Part shown: positions 10,449-21,122 of the stretch, one piece after another
How the letters are laid out: each line of letters begins with the position of its first letter
Numbering within the stretch: position 1 is the stretch's first letter
Assembly (NCBI GenBank): GCA_015657635.1
Contig: JACDQM010000180.1
Location: forward strand, 1 to 64,000
Length of the DNA stretch: 64,000 nt
From: Roseateles sp.
Lineage (GTDB): Bacteria; Pseudomonadota; Gammaproteobacteria; Burkholderiales; Burkholderiaceae_C
Direction of reading: 5' to 3'
Made by a program: the position numbers and the translations under genes
Notes under the pieces: model-generated
The model's database searches: none
What the model saw: the letters and a program-made list of their open reading frames with translations, nothing else
What the model was told of the DNA's origin: nothing

Positions 10449-11671
10449 ATGGCGACAAGCGCAAGCGCCAAGGGCGGCGTGAAAGACTACGTGTTCGAGT
10501 GGGAGGGCAAGGACCGCAACGGCAAGATCGTCCGTGGCGAGATCCGCGCCGGCGGCGAAGCGATGGTCAGCGCCACCCTGCGCCGCCAGGGCATCCTGGT
10601 CAGCAAGGTCAAGAAGCGCCGTGTGAGCGGTGGCAAGTCCATCAAGCAGAAGGACATCGCGGTCTTCACGCGCCAGCTCGCCACCATGATGCGCGCCGGC
10701 GTGCCGCTGCTGCAGGCCTTCGACATCGTCGGCCGCGGCAGCACCAACCCCCGCCTGACCCGTTTGCTCAACGAAATCCGCCAGGATGTCGAGACCGGCA
10801 CCAGCCTGTCGTCGTCCTTCCGCAAGCACCCGATGTACTTCGACGCGCTGTATTGCAATCTGGTCGAGGCTGGCGAATCGGGCGGTATCCTGGAAGCCCT
10901 GCTGGACCGCCTGGCGATCTATCAGGAAAAGACTGTCGCCCTCAAGAACAAGATCAAGTCGGCCCTGACCTACCCGATCGCGGTGATGATCGTTGCCATC
11001 GTGGTGCTGGCCGTCATCATGATCTTCGTGGTTCCTTCCTTCAAGGATGTGTTCACCTCCTTCGGCGCGACCTTCCTGCGCCTACGCTGATGGTGATCGC
11101 CATGTCAGAGTTCTTTGTCGCCTATTGGTGGGCCTTGTTCGGCGGCCTGGGCGGCGGCCTTTACTTCTTCTTCCAGTCCTGGAAACGCTCCGAGAAGATG
11201 CAAAAGGCGATGGACCGTCTGCTGCTGAAGATCCCTGTCTTTGGCGACCTGCTCTACAAGTCGGCCATCGCGCGTTGGACGCGTACGCTCTCCACCATGT
11301 TTGCCGCCGGCGTGCCACTGGTCGAAGCACTGGACTCGGTGGGCGGGGCTTCAGGCAATGCGGTGTTTGCCGAGGCCACCGAGAAGATCCAGCGCGATGT
11401 GTCCACCGGCGCCTCGCTAACCACATCGATGCAGAGCACCGGCGTCTTCCCGACCATGGTGATCCAGATGGCCTCGATCGGCGAAGAGTCCGGCTCGCTG
11501 GACCACATGCTGTCCAAGGCCGCCGAGTTCTATGAGGACGAGGTGGACGAGGCCGTCAAGGCACTGTCCAGCCTGATGGAGCCCTTCATCATCGTGATCC
11601 TGGGCACGCTTATCGGCGGCATCGTGGTGGCCATGTACCTGCCCATCTTCAAGCTCGGCCAGGTGGTCTGA
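10449..11671 (+). pseudogene. pilC: Type IV pilus inner-membrane platform protein, one-base deletion near 11071
   Basis: GspF-family platform protein that works with PilB. ATG 10449 follows AGGAGGTGAT, a strong ribosome-binding site. The first GspF repeat (DIAVFTRQLATMMRAGVPLL) runs in frame to TSFGA. The homologous continuation (LPAPTLMVIAMSEFFVAYWW and a second repeat KSAIARWTRTLSTMFAAGVPL) is in another frame to 11671. Adding one G at GGCGCGACC (about 11071) joins them into 407 residues, the family length, with GAD-LPAPT restored. Unrepaired, it stops at 11090, losing half the protein and two membrane segments. The neighbouring pilB has a similar lesion, so an error is likely. Confidence 0.87.
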
Positions 11672-11680
11672 AGCAACGCT

Positions 11681-12613
11681 ATGACTCTCTACTTCGATTG
11701 GCTGCTCACGCCCTGGGGGCTGGGCCTGCTGGGCCTGTGCATCGGCAGCTTCCTGAATGTGGTGATTCACCGCCTGCCGCTGATGATGGAGCGCCAGTGG
11801 CTGGCCGACGCCGCGGCCCAACTGGCGGACGTCAACGGCCTGTTGCGGGCCGGCGGCCTGAACAAGCCGCTGGCTGACAAGCTGTCGATCGCCGCGGGCG
11901 ATGCGGCACAGCAATTCGATAAGCTGGCACCGCTGGGCATCGCCAAGCCGCGTTCGCGCTGCCCGCAATGCGGCCACCAACTGGCCTGGCACGAGAATCT
12001 GCCGCTGTTCGGCTGGCTGCGCCTGGGTGGCCGCTGCTCGTCCTGCAAGACCCGCATCTCGGCCCGCTATCCGCTGATCGAGGTGCTGACCGGGCTCGCC
12101 TTTGCCGCCATCGGCTGGCGTTTCGGTGCCCAGCCGGCCAGCCTGCTGTGGTGCGGCTTCGTCGCTGCGCTGATCGCACTGGCAGCGATCGACTGGGACA
12201 CCACCTTGCTGCCCGACTCCATCAACCAGCCCCTGCTCTGGGCCGGCCTTGCCGCAGCCTTGATGGGTTGGACCGGCGTGTCGCTGACGGCGTCGCTGAG
12301 CGGTGCTCTGCTCGGCTACCTGTCGCTGTGGTCGGTCTACTGGCTCTTTAAGCTGACCACCGGCAAGGAAGGCATGGGCTACGGCGACTTCAAACTGCTG
12401 GCAGCCCTGGGCGCCTGGCTGGGCTGGCAGATGGTGCTGCCCATCGTGCTGGGCGCCTCGGTGATCGGCGCGCTGGTCGGCATCGGCATGAAGCTCTCCA
12501 GCAGCCTGCGCGAAGGTCGCTACGTGCCTTTCGGCCCCTTTCTGGCGGGTGGCGGCCTGGTGGTGCTGTTCGCCGGCTCGGAGCGCGTGCTGGGCTGGAT
12601 GGGCTGGGCCTGA
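11681..12613 (+). CDS. pilD: Prepilin peptidase / N-methyltransferase
   Basis: Inner-membrane aspartic protease that cleaves prepilins after Gly and methylates the new N-terminal Phe. At 310 residues it has a cytoplasmic zinc-type four-cysteine site (Cys 94, 97, 119, 122), then membrane helices with the two catalytic motifs: IDWDTTLLPD (170-179) and GMGYGDFKLL (231-240). The N-terminal GLCIGSFLNVVIHRLP is also typical. It starts 9 nt after pilC. Its substrates would include the FTLIEL/FTLVEL prepilins encoded at 31-33 kb. The frame is intact. Confidence 0.96.
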   Translation: MTLYFDWLLTPWGLGLLGLCIGSFLNVVIHRLPLMMERQWLADAAAQLADVNGLLRAGGLNKPLADKLSIAAGDAAQQFDKLAPLGIAKPRSRCPQCGHQLAWHENLPLFGWLRLGGRCSSCKTRISARYPLIEVLTGLAFAAIGWRFGAQPASLLWCGFVAALIALAAIDWDTTLLPDSINQPLLWAGLAAALMGWTGVSLTASLSGALLGYLSLWSVYWLFKLTTGKEGMGYGDFKLLAALGAWLGWQMVLPIVLGASVIGALVGIGMKLSSSLREGRYVPFGPFLAGGGLVVLFAGSERVLGWMGWA

Positions 12614-12649
12614 GGCCGTCCGCTGGGCTTCAAGCTTGAACCAACGCCT

Positions 12650-13249
12650 ATGCGCATCGGCCTGACCGGCGGGATCGGCAGCGGCAAAAGCACCGTCTCG
12701 GCCTTTCTGATGGAGGGCGGTGCGGCTGTCATCGACGCCGATGCCATCTCGCGCGAACTGACCGGTCCGGCTGGCGCAGCGATGCCGGCCATCGCGGCCG
12801 CCTTCGGGCCACAGGCGCTGGACAGCCACGGTGCACTCGACCGGGCGCATATGCGCACGTTGGCCTTCAGCGACCCCGACGCACGCCTGCGCCTGGAAGC
12901 CATCCTGCACCCGATGATCGGCCGGGAAACCGAAGCCCGCGCCGCGGCGGCGCAGGCGCCGCTGCTGGTCTTCGACGTGCCCCTGTTGGTTGAGTCCGGG
13001 CGCTGGCGCCAGCGGGTCGATCGCGTGCTGGTGGTGGATTGCGAGGAAGAGACGCAGATTCAGCGCGTCATGCAGCGCTCGGGCTGGACGCGCGAAGGGG
13101 TCGAGGCCGTGCTCAGGCAGCAGGCCAGCCGGGCCCGCCGGCGCGGCGCGGCCGATGCCGTGATCTACAACGAGCGCTGCAGCGTCGCCGAATTGCGCCA
13201 CCAAGTCCTGGCCCTGGCAAAGCGTTGGCAAGGTGCCGGCAAGGCGTGA
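12650..13249 (+). CDS. coaE: Dephospho-CoA kinase
   Basis: Last step of coenzyme A synthesis, phosphorylating the ribose 3'-OH of dephospho-CoA. The P-loop GGIGSGKST is at 7-15. VIDADAISRELT and the LLVFDVPLLVESG and VLVVDCEEETQIQRVMQR regions fit the family; length is 199 residues. It sits between pilD and zapD, a common pilBCD-coaE-zapD-yacG arrangement in beta- and gammaproteobacteria. The pilD gap is 36 nt. Confidence 0.95.
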   Translation: MRIGLTGGIGSGKSTVSAFLMEGGAAVIDADAISRELTGPAGAAMPAIAAAFGPQALDSHGALDRAHMRTLAFSDPDARLRLEAILHPMIGRETEARAAAAQAPLLVFDVPLLVESGRWRQRVDRVLVVDCEEETQIQRVMQRSGWTREGVEAVLRQQASRARRRGAADAVIYNERCSVAELRHQVLALAKRWQGAGKA

Positions 13250-13350
13250 TTCAAGGGCAAAGCCCAGGCCGAGAGCGCGCGCATGTGAAACAATCGGTGC
13301 CGGCGCATTGGGCGCCATCGATCTGTGCTCACCGACAAGGAACGGCCGCC

Positions 13351-14104
13351 TTGGTCCTCTACGAATATCCGTTCAACGAGAGCATCCGCACGATGCTGCG
13401 TCTGGAACATCTGTTCGACCGTCTGGGGGAGCTGATCCCGCGCGACAGCGCGCTGGACCATCACTTCGCCCTGGTGACCATCTTCGAGATCATGGATGTC
13501 GCCTCGCGCGCCGACCTGAAATCCGACCTGCTCAAGGAACTTGAGCGCCACAAGGCCCTGCTCAACAGCTACCGCGGCAATCCGGCCATCTCGGAAAGCG
13601 CGCTCGACGAGTGGTGCAGCGCATCGATCACGCCTTCACCGGCCTCAACCAGCTCAGCGGCAAGGCCGGCCATGCGCTGACCACCAATGACTGGCTGATG
13701 AGCATCCGCAGCCGCATCAGCATTCCGGGCGGCACCTGCGAGTTCGATCTGCCGGCCTACTACACCTGGCAGCAATTCCTGCCGGCGCGCGCCGCAACGA
13801 CCTGATCCAGTGGACGCAATCGCTGATGCCGCTGGCTGAAGCGCTGCGCGTGCTGTTGGGCCTGCTGCGCGATTCCGGTGCACCCCACAAGGTCGCCGCC
13901 CAGAGTGGCCAGTTCCAGCAGAGCCTGCCGGCCGGCCGCACTTACCAGCTGCTGCGCATGCGCATCGATCCCAGCCTGGGCCTGATTCCCGAGATCACCG
14001 GCCACCGGCTGATGGTCTCGATCCGGCTGATGCGCCAGGACGAAGAAGGCCGGCTCAAGCTGGCCGCACAGGACGCCAGCTTCGAGCTGACCTTGTGCTC
14101 ATGA
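13351..14104 (+). pseudogene. zapD: Cell-division protein ZapD, two frame breaks
   Basis: ZapD cross-links FtsZ filaments at the division site. A TTG start at 13351 (AAGGA 10 nt upstream) gives LVLYEYPFNESIRTMLRLEH, a clear match to the family N-terminus MILYEYPFNERIRT. The frame breaks twice. A base is missing near 13612 (GACGAGTGGTGC), after which homology continues as VQRIDHAFTGLNQLSGKAGH. A second break near 13788 (GCGCGCGCCGC) is followed by [19 protein letters not shown]. Adding one base at each gives 251 residues ending FELTLCS, the normal length. The stop overlaps the yacG start (ATGA). Confidence 0.84.
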
Positions 14105-14301
14105 GCACGCCGAACCCGACTCCCGGCGCACGCATCGTGCGCTGCCCCACCTGTGGCGGCGACAGCATCTATGCGCCCAGCAATCTGTGGCGCCCCTTCT
14201 GCAGCGAGCGTTGCAGGCAGATTGATCTGGGCGCCTGGGCAAGTGAGAGCTTCCGCGTCGAAGCGGCGCCGCCCACGGACGACCAGGACTTAGAGCAGTA
14301 A
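14101..14301 (+). CDS. yacG: DNA gyrase inhibitor YacG (zinc-binding)
   Basis: Small zinc protein that binds GyrB and inhibits gyrase. The 66 residues contain the four-cysteine site Cys15, Cys18, Cys34, Cys38 ([22 protein letters not shown]) and an acidic tail. The start ATG 14101 overlaps the zapD stop; a GTG two codons earlier is possible. Its 3' end overlaps the convergent HAD gene by 12 bp. Confidence 0.93.
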   Translation: MSTPNPTPGARIVRCPTCGGDSIYAPSNLWRPFCSERCRQIDLGAWASESFRVEAAPPTDDQDLEQ

Positions 14302-14903
14302 ACCCTGCTGCTGCAACTCGGCCCGCGCAGCCGCGGCCGTGCTGAAGTGCAGCGCTTGCCAGCCCAGCGCGCGTGCGGCGTCGATATTGACCGGATGGTC
14401 GTCCAGGAAGAGGCAGCTCTCAGGCGCCACGCCAAAGCGCGCGGTCGCCAGCTGGAACACCTCGGCGCGCGGCTTCGACAGCTTGACCCGCCCCGAGAAC
14501 ACCCCAGCCTCGAACCAGTCGGCCAGCGGGTAGCGTTGCTCCAGCCCGTCGGCATAGGGCTCGGGCATGTTCGACAGATAGAACAGGCGGTGGCCCGCCG
14601 CCTTGAGATCGTGGATCAGCGCCACGGTCTCGGGCACCGCCTGCAGCTCATCGGGCACCGCATCCACGACCCGCTGCACCTCCGCGCGCGACCAGCCGGT
14701 GCGCGCGCTGATGCGCGCCACCACCTCGTCCGCACCGATCAGGCCTTGGTCAAAAGCGCCCCAGTCACCGCTGTAGTTCTGAAAGAACTCGGCCGCTGCC
14801 GCGATGCCCTGCTCCAGGCTGCTCACACGCTGCGGCCAGACGCGCGCCAGCAAGCTGGGCGGATGCCAGCGGAACACCACGCCACCGAAGTCGAAGACGA
14901 TGT

Positions 14904-14907
<4 letters not shown>
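14290..14907 (-). CDS. HAD-family hydrolase (phosphatase-like)
   Basis: HAD superfamily protein of 205 residues. Motif I is FDFGGVVF with Asp6 as the likely nucleophile. Motif II is FYLSNMPEP, and motif III/IV is [13 protein letters not shown] followed by [19 protein letters not shown]. The second Asp of the usual DxD is Gly, as in the YihX-type sugar-phosphatase subgroup. The start ATG 14907 overlaps the pgi stop (ATGA), so it is the third gene of tal-pgi-HAD. A role in sugar-phosphate turnover is inferred from context; the substrate is unknown. Confidence 0.88.
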
Positions 14908-16543
<1,636 letters not shown>

Positions 16544-16544
<1 letters not shown>

Positions 16545-17491
16545 CACAACCCCTGGATGATCTGGTCGAGCTTGCCGGCGTCCACCGCGAAGGCGCGGAT
16601 GCCCTCGGCCAGCTTTTCGGTCGCCATCGCGTCCTGGTTCAGCGCGTAGCGGAAGCCCGCCTCGTCGTAGCTGACCGGTGCGATGTCAGCCGCACGCGCA
16701 GCGTCGGCGTCCAGCACGCGCTGCAACGGCGCCTCGCTGCCCTGCAGCTGAGCCAGCAGTTCGGGGCTGATGGTCAGCAGATCGCAGCCAGCCAGCGCCT
16801 GGATCTGCCCGATGTTGCGGAAGCTGGCACCCATCACCTCGGTGGCGATGCCATGCTTCTTGTAGTAGTTGTAGATCTGGGTCACCGATTGGACGCCCGG
16901 GTCGCTAACGCCCGCATTGGCCGCCTCGTCCCAAGTGCTGCCGGCGTTCTTCTTGTACCAATCGTAGATACGCCCGACAAAGGGCGAGATCAGCTGCACA
17001 CCGGCCTCACCGCAGGCCACCGCCTGGCAGAAGGAGAACAGCAGCGTCAGGTTGCAGCGAATGCCTTCGCGCTCCAGCTCGCGCGCCGCCTGGATGCCTT
17101 CCCAGGTCGAGGCCACCTTGATCAGCACGCGCTCACGCGCAATGCCAGCGGCCTCGTACAGGCCAATGATGCGATGGGCGCGCGCGATCGTTGCGGCCTT
17201 GTCGAAGCTCAGCCGGGCATCCACCTCAGTCGACACGCGGCCGGGCACGACCTTCAGGATCTCCAGACCGAAGCGCACCAGCACCTGGTCCACGATCTGG
17301 TCCAGCGGCTGGCCGCGGTGGGCCTGCACCGTGTCCTTTAGCAGCGGTGCATAGTCGCTGGACTGCACCGCCTTGAGGATCAGCGAGGGATTGGTGGTCG
17401 CGTCGCGCGGCGCGAACTGCGCCAGTTGCAGGAAGTTGCCGGTATCGGCAACAACCGTTGTGAAAGCCTTCAGTTGTTCGAGCTGATTCAT
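16544..17491 (-). CDS. tal: Transaldolase
   Basis: Transfers a dihydroxyacetone unit between sugar phosphates in the pentose phosphate pathway. The 315-residue TalB-type protein has the Schiff-base Lys125 in [13 protein letters not shown], the N-terminal [12 protein letters not shown] and [26 protein letters not shown]. First gene of the tal-pgi-HAD unit; 234 bp separate its start from zwf. Confidence 0.97.
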
Positions 17492-17725
17492 CGTGATTCC
17501 AGACAGTGATGCGGCATGCCCCTCGATTAGACCTGGGCGCCGATGATCTCAAGTTACATGCGAAGTCTGCACCGCCTCCGCCCCTGGTGCCTATGGCGCC
17601 AAGCGGCAAAGCCACCAGCAGTTGACCGCGACAAGAAACTTATGCATCATAATTCCAGAAACTTTGTTACATCAAGTACCTGCATGCCTAGCCTGGCGTG
17701 ATCAGGTACGGCACCAAGGCACGGC
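17492..17725. promoter_or_regulatory. Divergent tal/zwf control region
   Basis: This gap must hold the promoters of tal (minus) and zwf (plus). Two copies of GTTACAT occur, at 17553-17559 and 17666-17672. The second is inside TTGTTACATCAA, a partial dyad. HexR (encoded after zwf) commonly controls such genes, so these are candidate sites. No promoter with both good hexamers was found. Confidence 0.4.
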
Positions 17726-19168
17726 ATGTCATTCGATCTCGTCTTCTTCGGCGGCACTGGCGATCTCACCTGGCGCAAGCTGATGCCTGCGCTGTTCCAG
17801 GCCTTCCGGCACGGCAAGCTCCCCGGCGGCGGCCGCATTCTTGCGGTCGCCCGCGACGAGATGAGCGATGAGCGCTACCGCGAGTGGTTGAAGGAGCGCT
17901 TCCGCGAGGTCGAGGGCCCGAAGCGCCCCAGTGACGAAGAGTTCGAACGCTTTGCTGCGCTGGTGCACTACCGGCGCATGGACCTGTCCCAGCCCGAGCA
18001 CTACCAGCGCCTGAAGGAGTGGCTGGCTACAGCGCAGGCCGAAACCGTGGTGCTGTACCTGGCCACCAGCCCGCATCTGTTCACCCAGATCTGCGAGCAG
18101 CTCGGCGCCGCCGGCCTGAACGAGCCGCGCGTGCGCATCGTGCTGGAGAAGCCGCTGGGCCACGACCTGGCCAGCGCGCAGCAGATCAACCGCGTGGTGC
18201 GCTCGGTGTTCAGGGAGGAACAGGCCTTCCGCATCGACCACTATCTGGGCAAGCCCTCGGTGCAGAACCTGATGGCGCTGCGCTTCGGCAATGCGCTGTT
18301 CGAGCCGCTGTGGCGGCGCGAGAGCATCGCCAACATCCAGATCACGCTGGCCGAGTCGCTGGGCGTCGGCACGCGCGGGCCCTTCTACGACGGCACCGGC
18401 GCGCTGCGCGACATGATCCAGAACCATGCGCTGCAGCTCTTGACGATGATCGCGATGGAACCGCCGTCGACCAACGATGCGGACGCCATCCGCGACGAGA
18501 AGCTCAAGGTGCTGCGCTCGCTCAAGCCCTTCAGCGCCGAGAGCGTGGCGCGCGATGTGGTGCGCGGCCAGTACCGCGCCGGCACGGTGGATGGCAAGGC
18601 GGTGGTCTCTTATCTCGACGAAGGCAAGATCCCGGCCGACAGCCAGACCGAGACCTTCGTGGCGCTGCGTACCGAGGTGCAGAACTGGCGTTGGGCCGGC
18701 GTTCCCTTTTACCTGCGCACCGGCAAGCGCCTGGCCGCGCGCGATGCGCAGATCGTCGTCAACTTCCGGCCGTGCCGCACCCGATCTTTCCGGGCACCAG
18801 CCAGGCCAACCGCCTGGTCATCAAGCTGCAGCCCGAGGACGGGCTGGAGCTGCACCTGCTGGCGGCCAAGGGCGGTGCCCATGGTGAGGCGCTGGCGCCG
18901 GTCTCTCTGGACCTGGACTTCGACAAGGCCTTTGCCGCCAACCGGGTGGCGCCTACGAGCGACTGCTGCTGGACGCGATCGCGGCCGCCTGAACCTGTTC
19001 GTGCGCAGTGATGAGCAGGAGCAAGCCTGGCGCTGGGTCGAGCCCATCCTGGACGCCTGGCGCCTGGACAGCGGCGGACCGCGCGCCTACAGCGCCGGCA
19101 GCTGGGGCCCACCGGCAGCCAGCGCGCTGGTGGCCCGCGACGGCTTCGCCTGGGCGGAAGAACATTGA
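17726..19168 (+). CDS. zwf: Glucose-6-phosphate 1-dehydrogenase with an out-of-frame inner segment
   Basis: Oxidises glucose-6-phosphate to 6-phosphogluconolactone with NADP. Residues 1-348 are a good G6PD: N-terminal FFGGTGDLTWRKL, IVLEKPLGHDLAS and the active-site RIDHYLGKPSVQN at 169-181. The open frame continues to a correct C-terminus (RLNLFVRSDEQEQAWRW), so it looks intact at 480 residues. However, residues ~349-419 are in the wrong frame. Homologous sequence (PHPIFPGTSQANRLVIKLQ, AYERLLLDAI) is in the other frames. Adding one base near 18771, 18949 and 18984 restores it (481 residues). Annotation pipelines would miss this. No pgl, edd or eda follows; hexR comes next. Confidence 0.9.
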   Translation: MSFDLVFFGGTGDLTWRKLMPALFQAFRHGKLPGGGRILAVARDEMSDERYREWLKERFREVEGPKRPSDEEFERFAALVHYRRMDLSQPEHYQRLKEWLATAQAETVVLYLATSPHLFTQICEQLGAAGLNEPRVRIVLEKPLGHDLASAQQINRVVRSVFREEQAFRIDHYLGKPSVQNLMALRFGNALFEPLWRRESIANIQITLAESLGVGTRGPFYDGTGALRDMIQNHALQLLTMIAMEPPSTNDADAIRDEKLKVLRSLKPFSAESVARDVVRGQYRAGTVDGKAVVSYLDEGKIPADSQTETFVALRTEVQNWRWAGVPFYLRTGKRLAARDAQIVVNFRPCRTRSFRAPARPTAWSSSCSPRTGWSCTCWRPRAVPMVRRWRRSLWTWTSTRPLPPTGWRLRATAAGRDRGRLNLFVRSDEQEQAWRWVEPILDAWRLDSGGPRAYSAGSWGPPAASALVARDGFAWAEEH

Positions 19169-19186
19169 ATTGAAAGCGACAGCGCC

Positions 19187-20050
19187 ATGACCATTCTCGA
19201 CCGCGTCAAGGCCGCGATCCCCGCCCTGCCCCCGGCTGAGCAGCGCGTGGCCAAGCTGTTGCTGAGCGACGCTCGCGCCTTCGCCACGCTGCCGGTCAGC
19301 GAGCTGGCCGACCGTGCGCATGTTTCCAAGCCCACTGTCGTGCGCTTCTGCCGCAGCGTGGGCTATGACGGCCTGGCGGACTTCAAACTGAAGCTGGCCG
19401 GCAGCGTCAACGAAGGCGTGCCCTTCGTCCACCGTGCGGTCGACGAGGACGAAAAGCCAGGCGACCTGATCGTCAAGGTGATCGATAACGCGGTGGCTGC
19501 GCTGCTGCACTACCGCAACGAGGCAGCCGGGCACGCCTTCGAGCGTGCCATCAAAGTGCTGTCGGAGGCGGGGCGCACGGGCCGGCGCATCGAGTTCTAC
19601 GGCGTCGGCAACTCAGGCATCGTTGCGCAGGACGCGCAGCACAAGTTCTTCCGCCTGGGCATCAACACCGCCGCCTGGAGCGACAACCATGTGCAGCTGA
19701 TGAGCGCCACCATGCTCAACCCTGGCGACTGCGCAGTGCTGATCAGCAATTCAGGCCGCAGCCGCGATCTGATCGAGGTGGTCGAGGTTGCCCGCAAGCG
19801 CGGCGCCACCACCATCGTGATCACGGCCAGTGGCTCGCCGCTGGCCACACTCGGGCAGTTGCCCGGCCAGATCCTGCTGACGGTGGACCATCCGGAAGAT
19901 TTCGAGCGCTACAGCCCGATGGTGTCGCGCCTGCTGCACCTGACCACCATCGACATCCTGACCACCGGCGTGGCTCTGGCCATGGGTCAGGCGCTGCGCC
20001 CGACGCTGCAAGAGATCAAGCGCACGCTGCGCAGCAAGCGCTATGTGTAA
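19187..20050 (+). CDS. hexR: HexR/RpiR-family transcriptional regulator
   Basis: Sugar-phosphate-responsive regulator. The N-terminal RpiR helix-turn-helix domain (about 1-77) contains VSELADRAHVSKPTVVRFCR, and the C-terminal SIS domain (about 125-260) has RRIEFYGVGNSGIVAQD and the ISNSGRSRDLIEVVEVA phosphosugar loop. At 287 residues it matches HexR. It follows zwf by 18 nt, so it likely responds to KDPG or a related intermediate and controls zwf and the divergent tal-pgi unit. That control is inferred from gene order. Confidence 0.9.
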   Translation: MTILDRVKAAIPALPPAEQRVAKLLLSDARAFATLPVSELADRAHVSKPTVVRFCRSVGYDGLADFKLKLAGSVNEGVPFVHRAVDEDEKPGDLIVKVIDNAVAALLHYRNEAAGHAFERAIKVLSEAGRTGRRIEFYGVGNSGIVAQDAQHKFFRLGINTAAWSDNHVQLMSATMLNPGDCAVLISNSGRSRDLIEVVEVARKRGATTIVITASGSPLATLGQLPGQILLTVDHPEDFERYSPMVSRLLHLTTIDILTTGVALAMGQALRPTLQEIKRTLRSKRYV

Positions 20051-20068
20051 GCGCCCTGGCGCTGTCTG

Positions 20069-20389
20069 CTAGGCAGAAGCCTGAGCGTCTGCCGGCCACA
20101 GCAATTCGTCCACGCCATAGACGCGCGCCAGCTCAAGCAACTTGGGCGGTGCATTCTGGATCTGCAGCGTCAGCCCCTGCTGGCTGCACAGGCGTGCCGC
20201 CGCCAGCAGCAGGGTCAGGGCCGCTGAGTCGAAGCTGCGCAAATCACCCGCATTGAGCTGCAGCTGTCGCCCTGCTGCGTTGCCGATCTGCGCTGCCTCG
20301 GCCTGCAAGCTGGCCTGCAGGCCTGCCCACAAAGCTGGCGCATCGGCCAGGCGCACGGCATCAGGCAGCTTCAACATCGCCAAAGGCAT
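20069..20389 (-). CDS. mlaB: MlaB-type STAS-domain protein
   Basis: STAS-domain partner of the MlaFE ABC transporter in the cytoplasm, needed for complex stability in E. coli. The 106-residue protein has the STAS core LNAGDLRSFDSAALTLLLAAAR (the Ser in SFDSA aligns with the conserved STAS serine). It is the last gene of the mla operon, 3 nt after mlaC. Sequence similarity in this family is low; the call rests mainly on fold pattern and position. Confidence 0.87.
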   Translation of the reverse strand: MPLAMLKLPDAVRLADAPALWAGLQASLQAEAAQIGNAAGRQLQLNAGDLRSFDSAALTLLLAAARLCSQQGLTLQIQNAPPKLLELARVYGVDELLWPADAQASA

Positions 20390-20392
20390 GGT

Positions 20393-21043
20393 TCAGGACT
20401 TGCCGCCGGCAGCGCCGGTGGCGGCCTTGGCATTGCGGTCCGCCAGGGCCTGGATCAGGCCGTCGATGCCCTTGGCACCGATTTCCTGCGCAAAGCTGTT
20501 GCGGTATTGATCGGCCAGCCAGATGCCCAGCACATTGACGTCGTAGATCTTCCAGACGGCACCGGACTTCTCAAGCCGGTAGTCCAGCTGGATCGGATCG
20601 CCCTTGCCGCGCACCTCGGTGCGCACCACCACCTCGGTGTCGTCCGCCGAAGCGCGCAGCGGCTTCAGCGCCACGCTCTGGTCGCGCACCTGGGCCAGCG
20701 CACCGGAATAGGTGCGCACCAGCAGGGTCTTGAACTCGGCCTGCAGGCGCTGCTGCTGGTCCGGGCTGGCCTGGCGCCAGAAGCGGCCCACGGCTGACGA
20801 TGTCATGCGCTGGAAATTCACATGCGGCATCACCTTGGTGTCGACCAAGCTGATGATGCGCTGGATATCGCCGGCCTGGATGGCCTTGTCGGACTTGACG
20901 GCCTCGATGGTCTCCAGCGACAGCTGGCGGATCAGCAGATCAGGCGCGCTGGCATCAGCGGCCCGAGCCGACAGATTCAGGCCAGCGGCCAGACCCAGCA
21001 CCAGCAGGCTGCGCAGCAGCGCACGTTTGGAAGCAGCGGACAT
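20393..21043 (-). CDS. mlaC: Periplasmic phospholipid-binding protein MlaC
   Basis: Shuttles phospholipids between outer-membrane MlaA and inner-membrane MlaFEDB. The 216-residue protein has a signal peptide ending near LNLSARA and an MlaC/Ttg2D domain: KVMPHVNFQRMTSSAVGRFWRQA, then LLVRTYSGALAQVRDQSV and VWKIYDVNVLGIWLADQYRN. ATG 21043 has AAAGGA upstream; a longer frame to 21193 lacks signal-peptide sense. Located between mlaA and mlaB. Confidence 0.93.
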   Translation of the reverse strand: MSAASKRALLRSLLVLGLAAGLNLSARAADASAPDLLIRQLSLETIEAVKSDKAIQAGDIQRIISLVDTKVMPHVNFQRMTSSAVGRFWRQASPDQQQRLQAEFKTLLVRTYSGALAQVRDQSVALKPLRASADDTEVVVRTEVRGKGDPIQLDYRLEKSGAVWKIYDVNVLGIWLADQYRNSFAQEIGAKGIDGLIQALADRNAKAATGAAGGKS

Positions 21044-21122
21044 CTCGATAAATCCTTTCAAGTTCAGCCAAGCGTTTGCACCCTGGCCATCGTCAATACA
21101 ACGCAGCAGCAGCCGTTTGGTT

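Noticed and set aside
11417-13318. 633-residue minus-strand open frame opposite pilC, pilD and coaE
   Set aside because: Shadow of high-GC coding DNA; the plus-strand genes have clear motifs on the other side.
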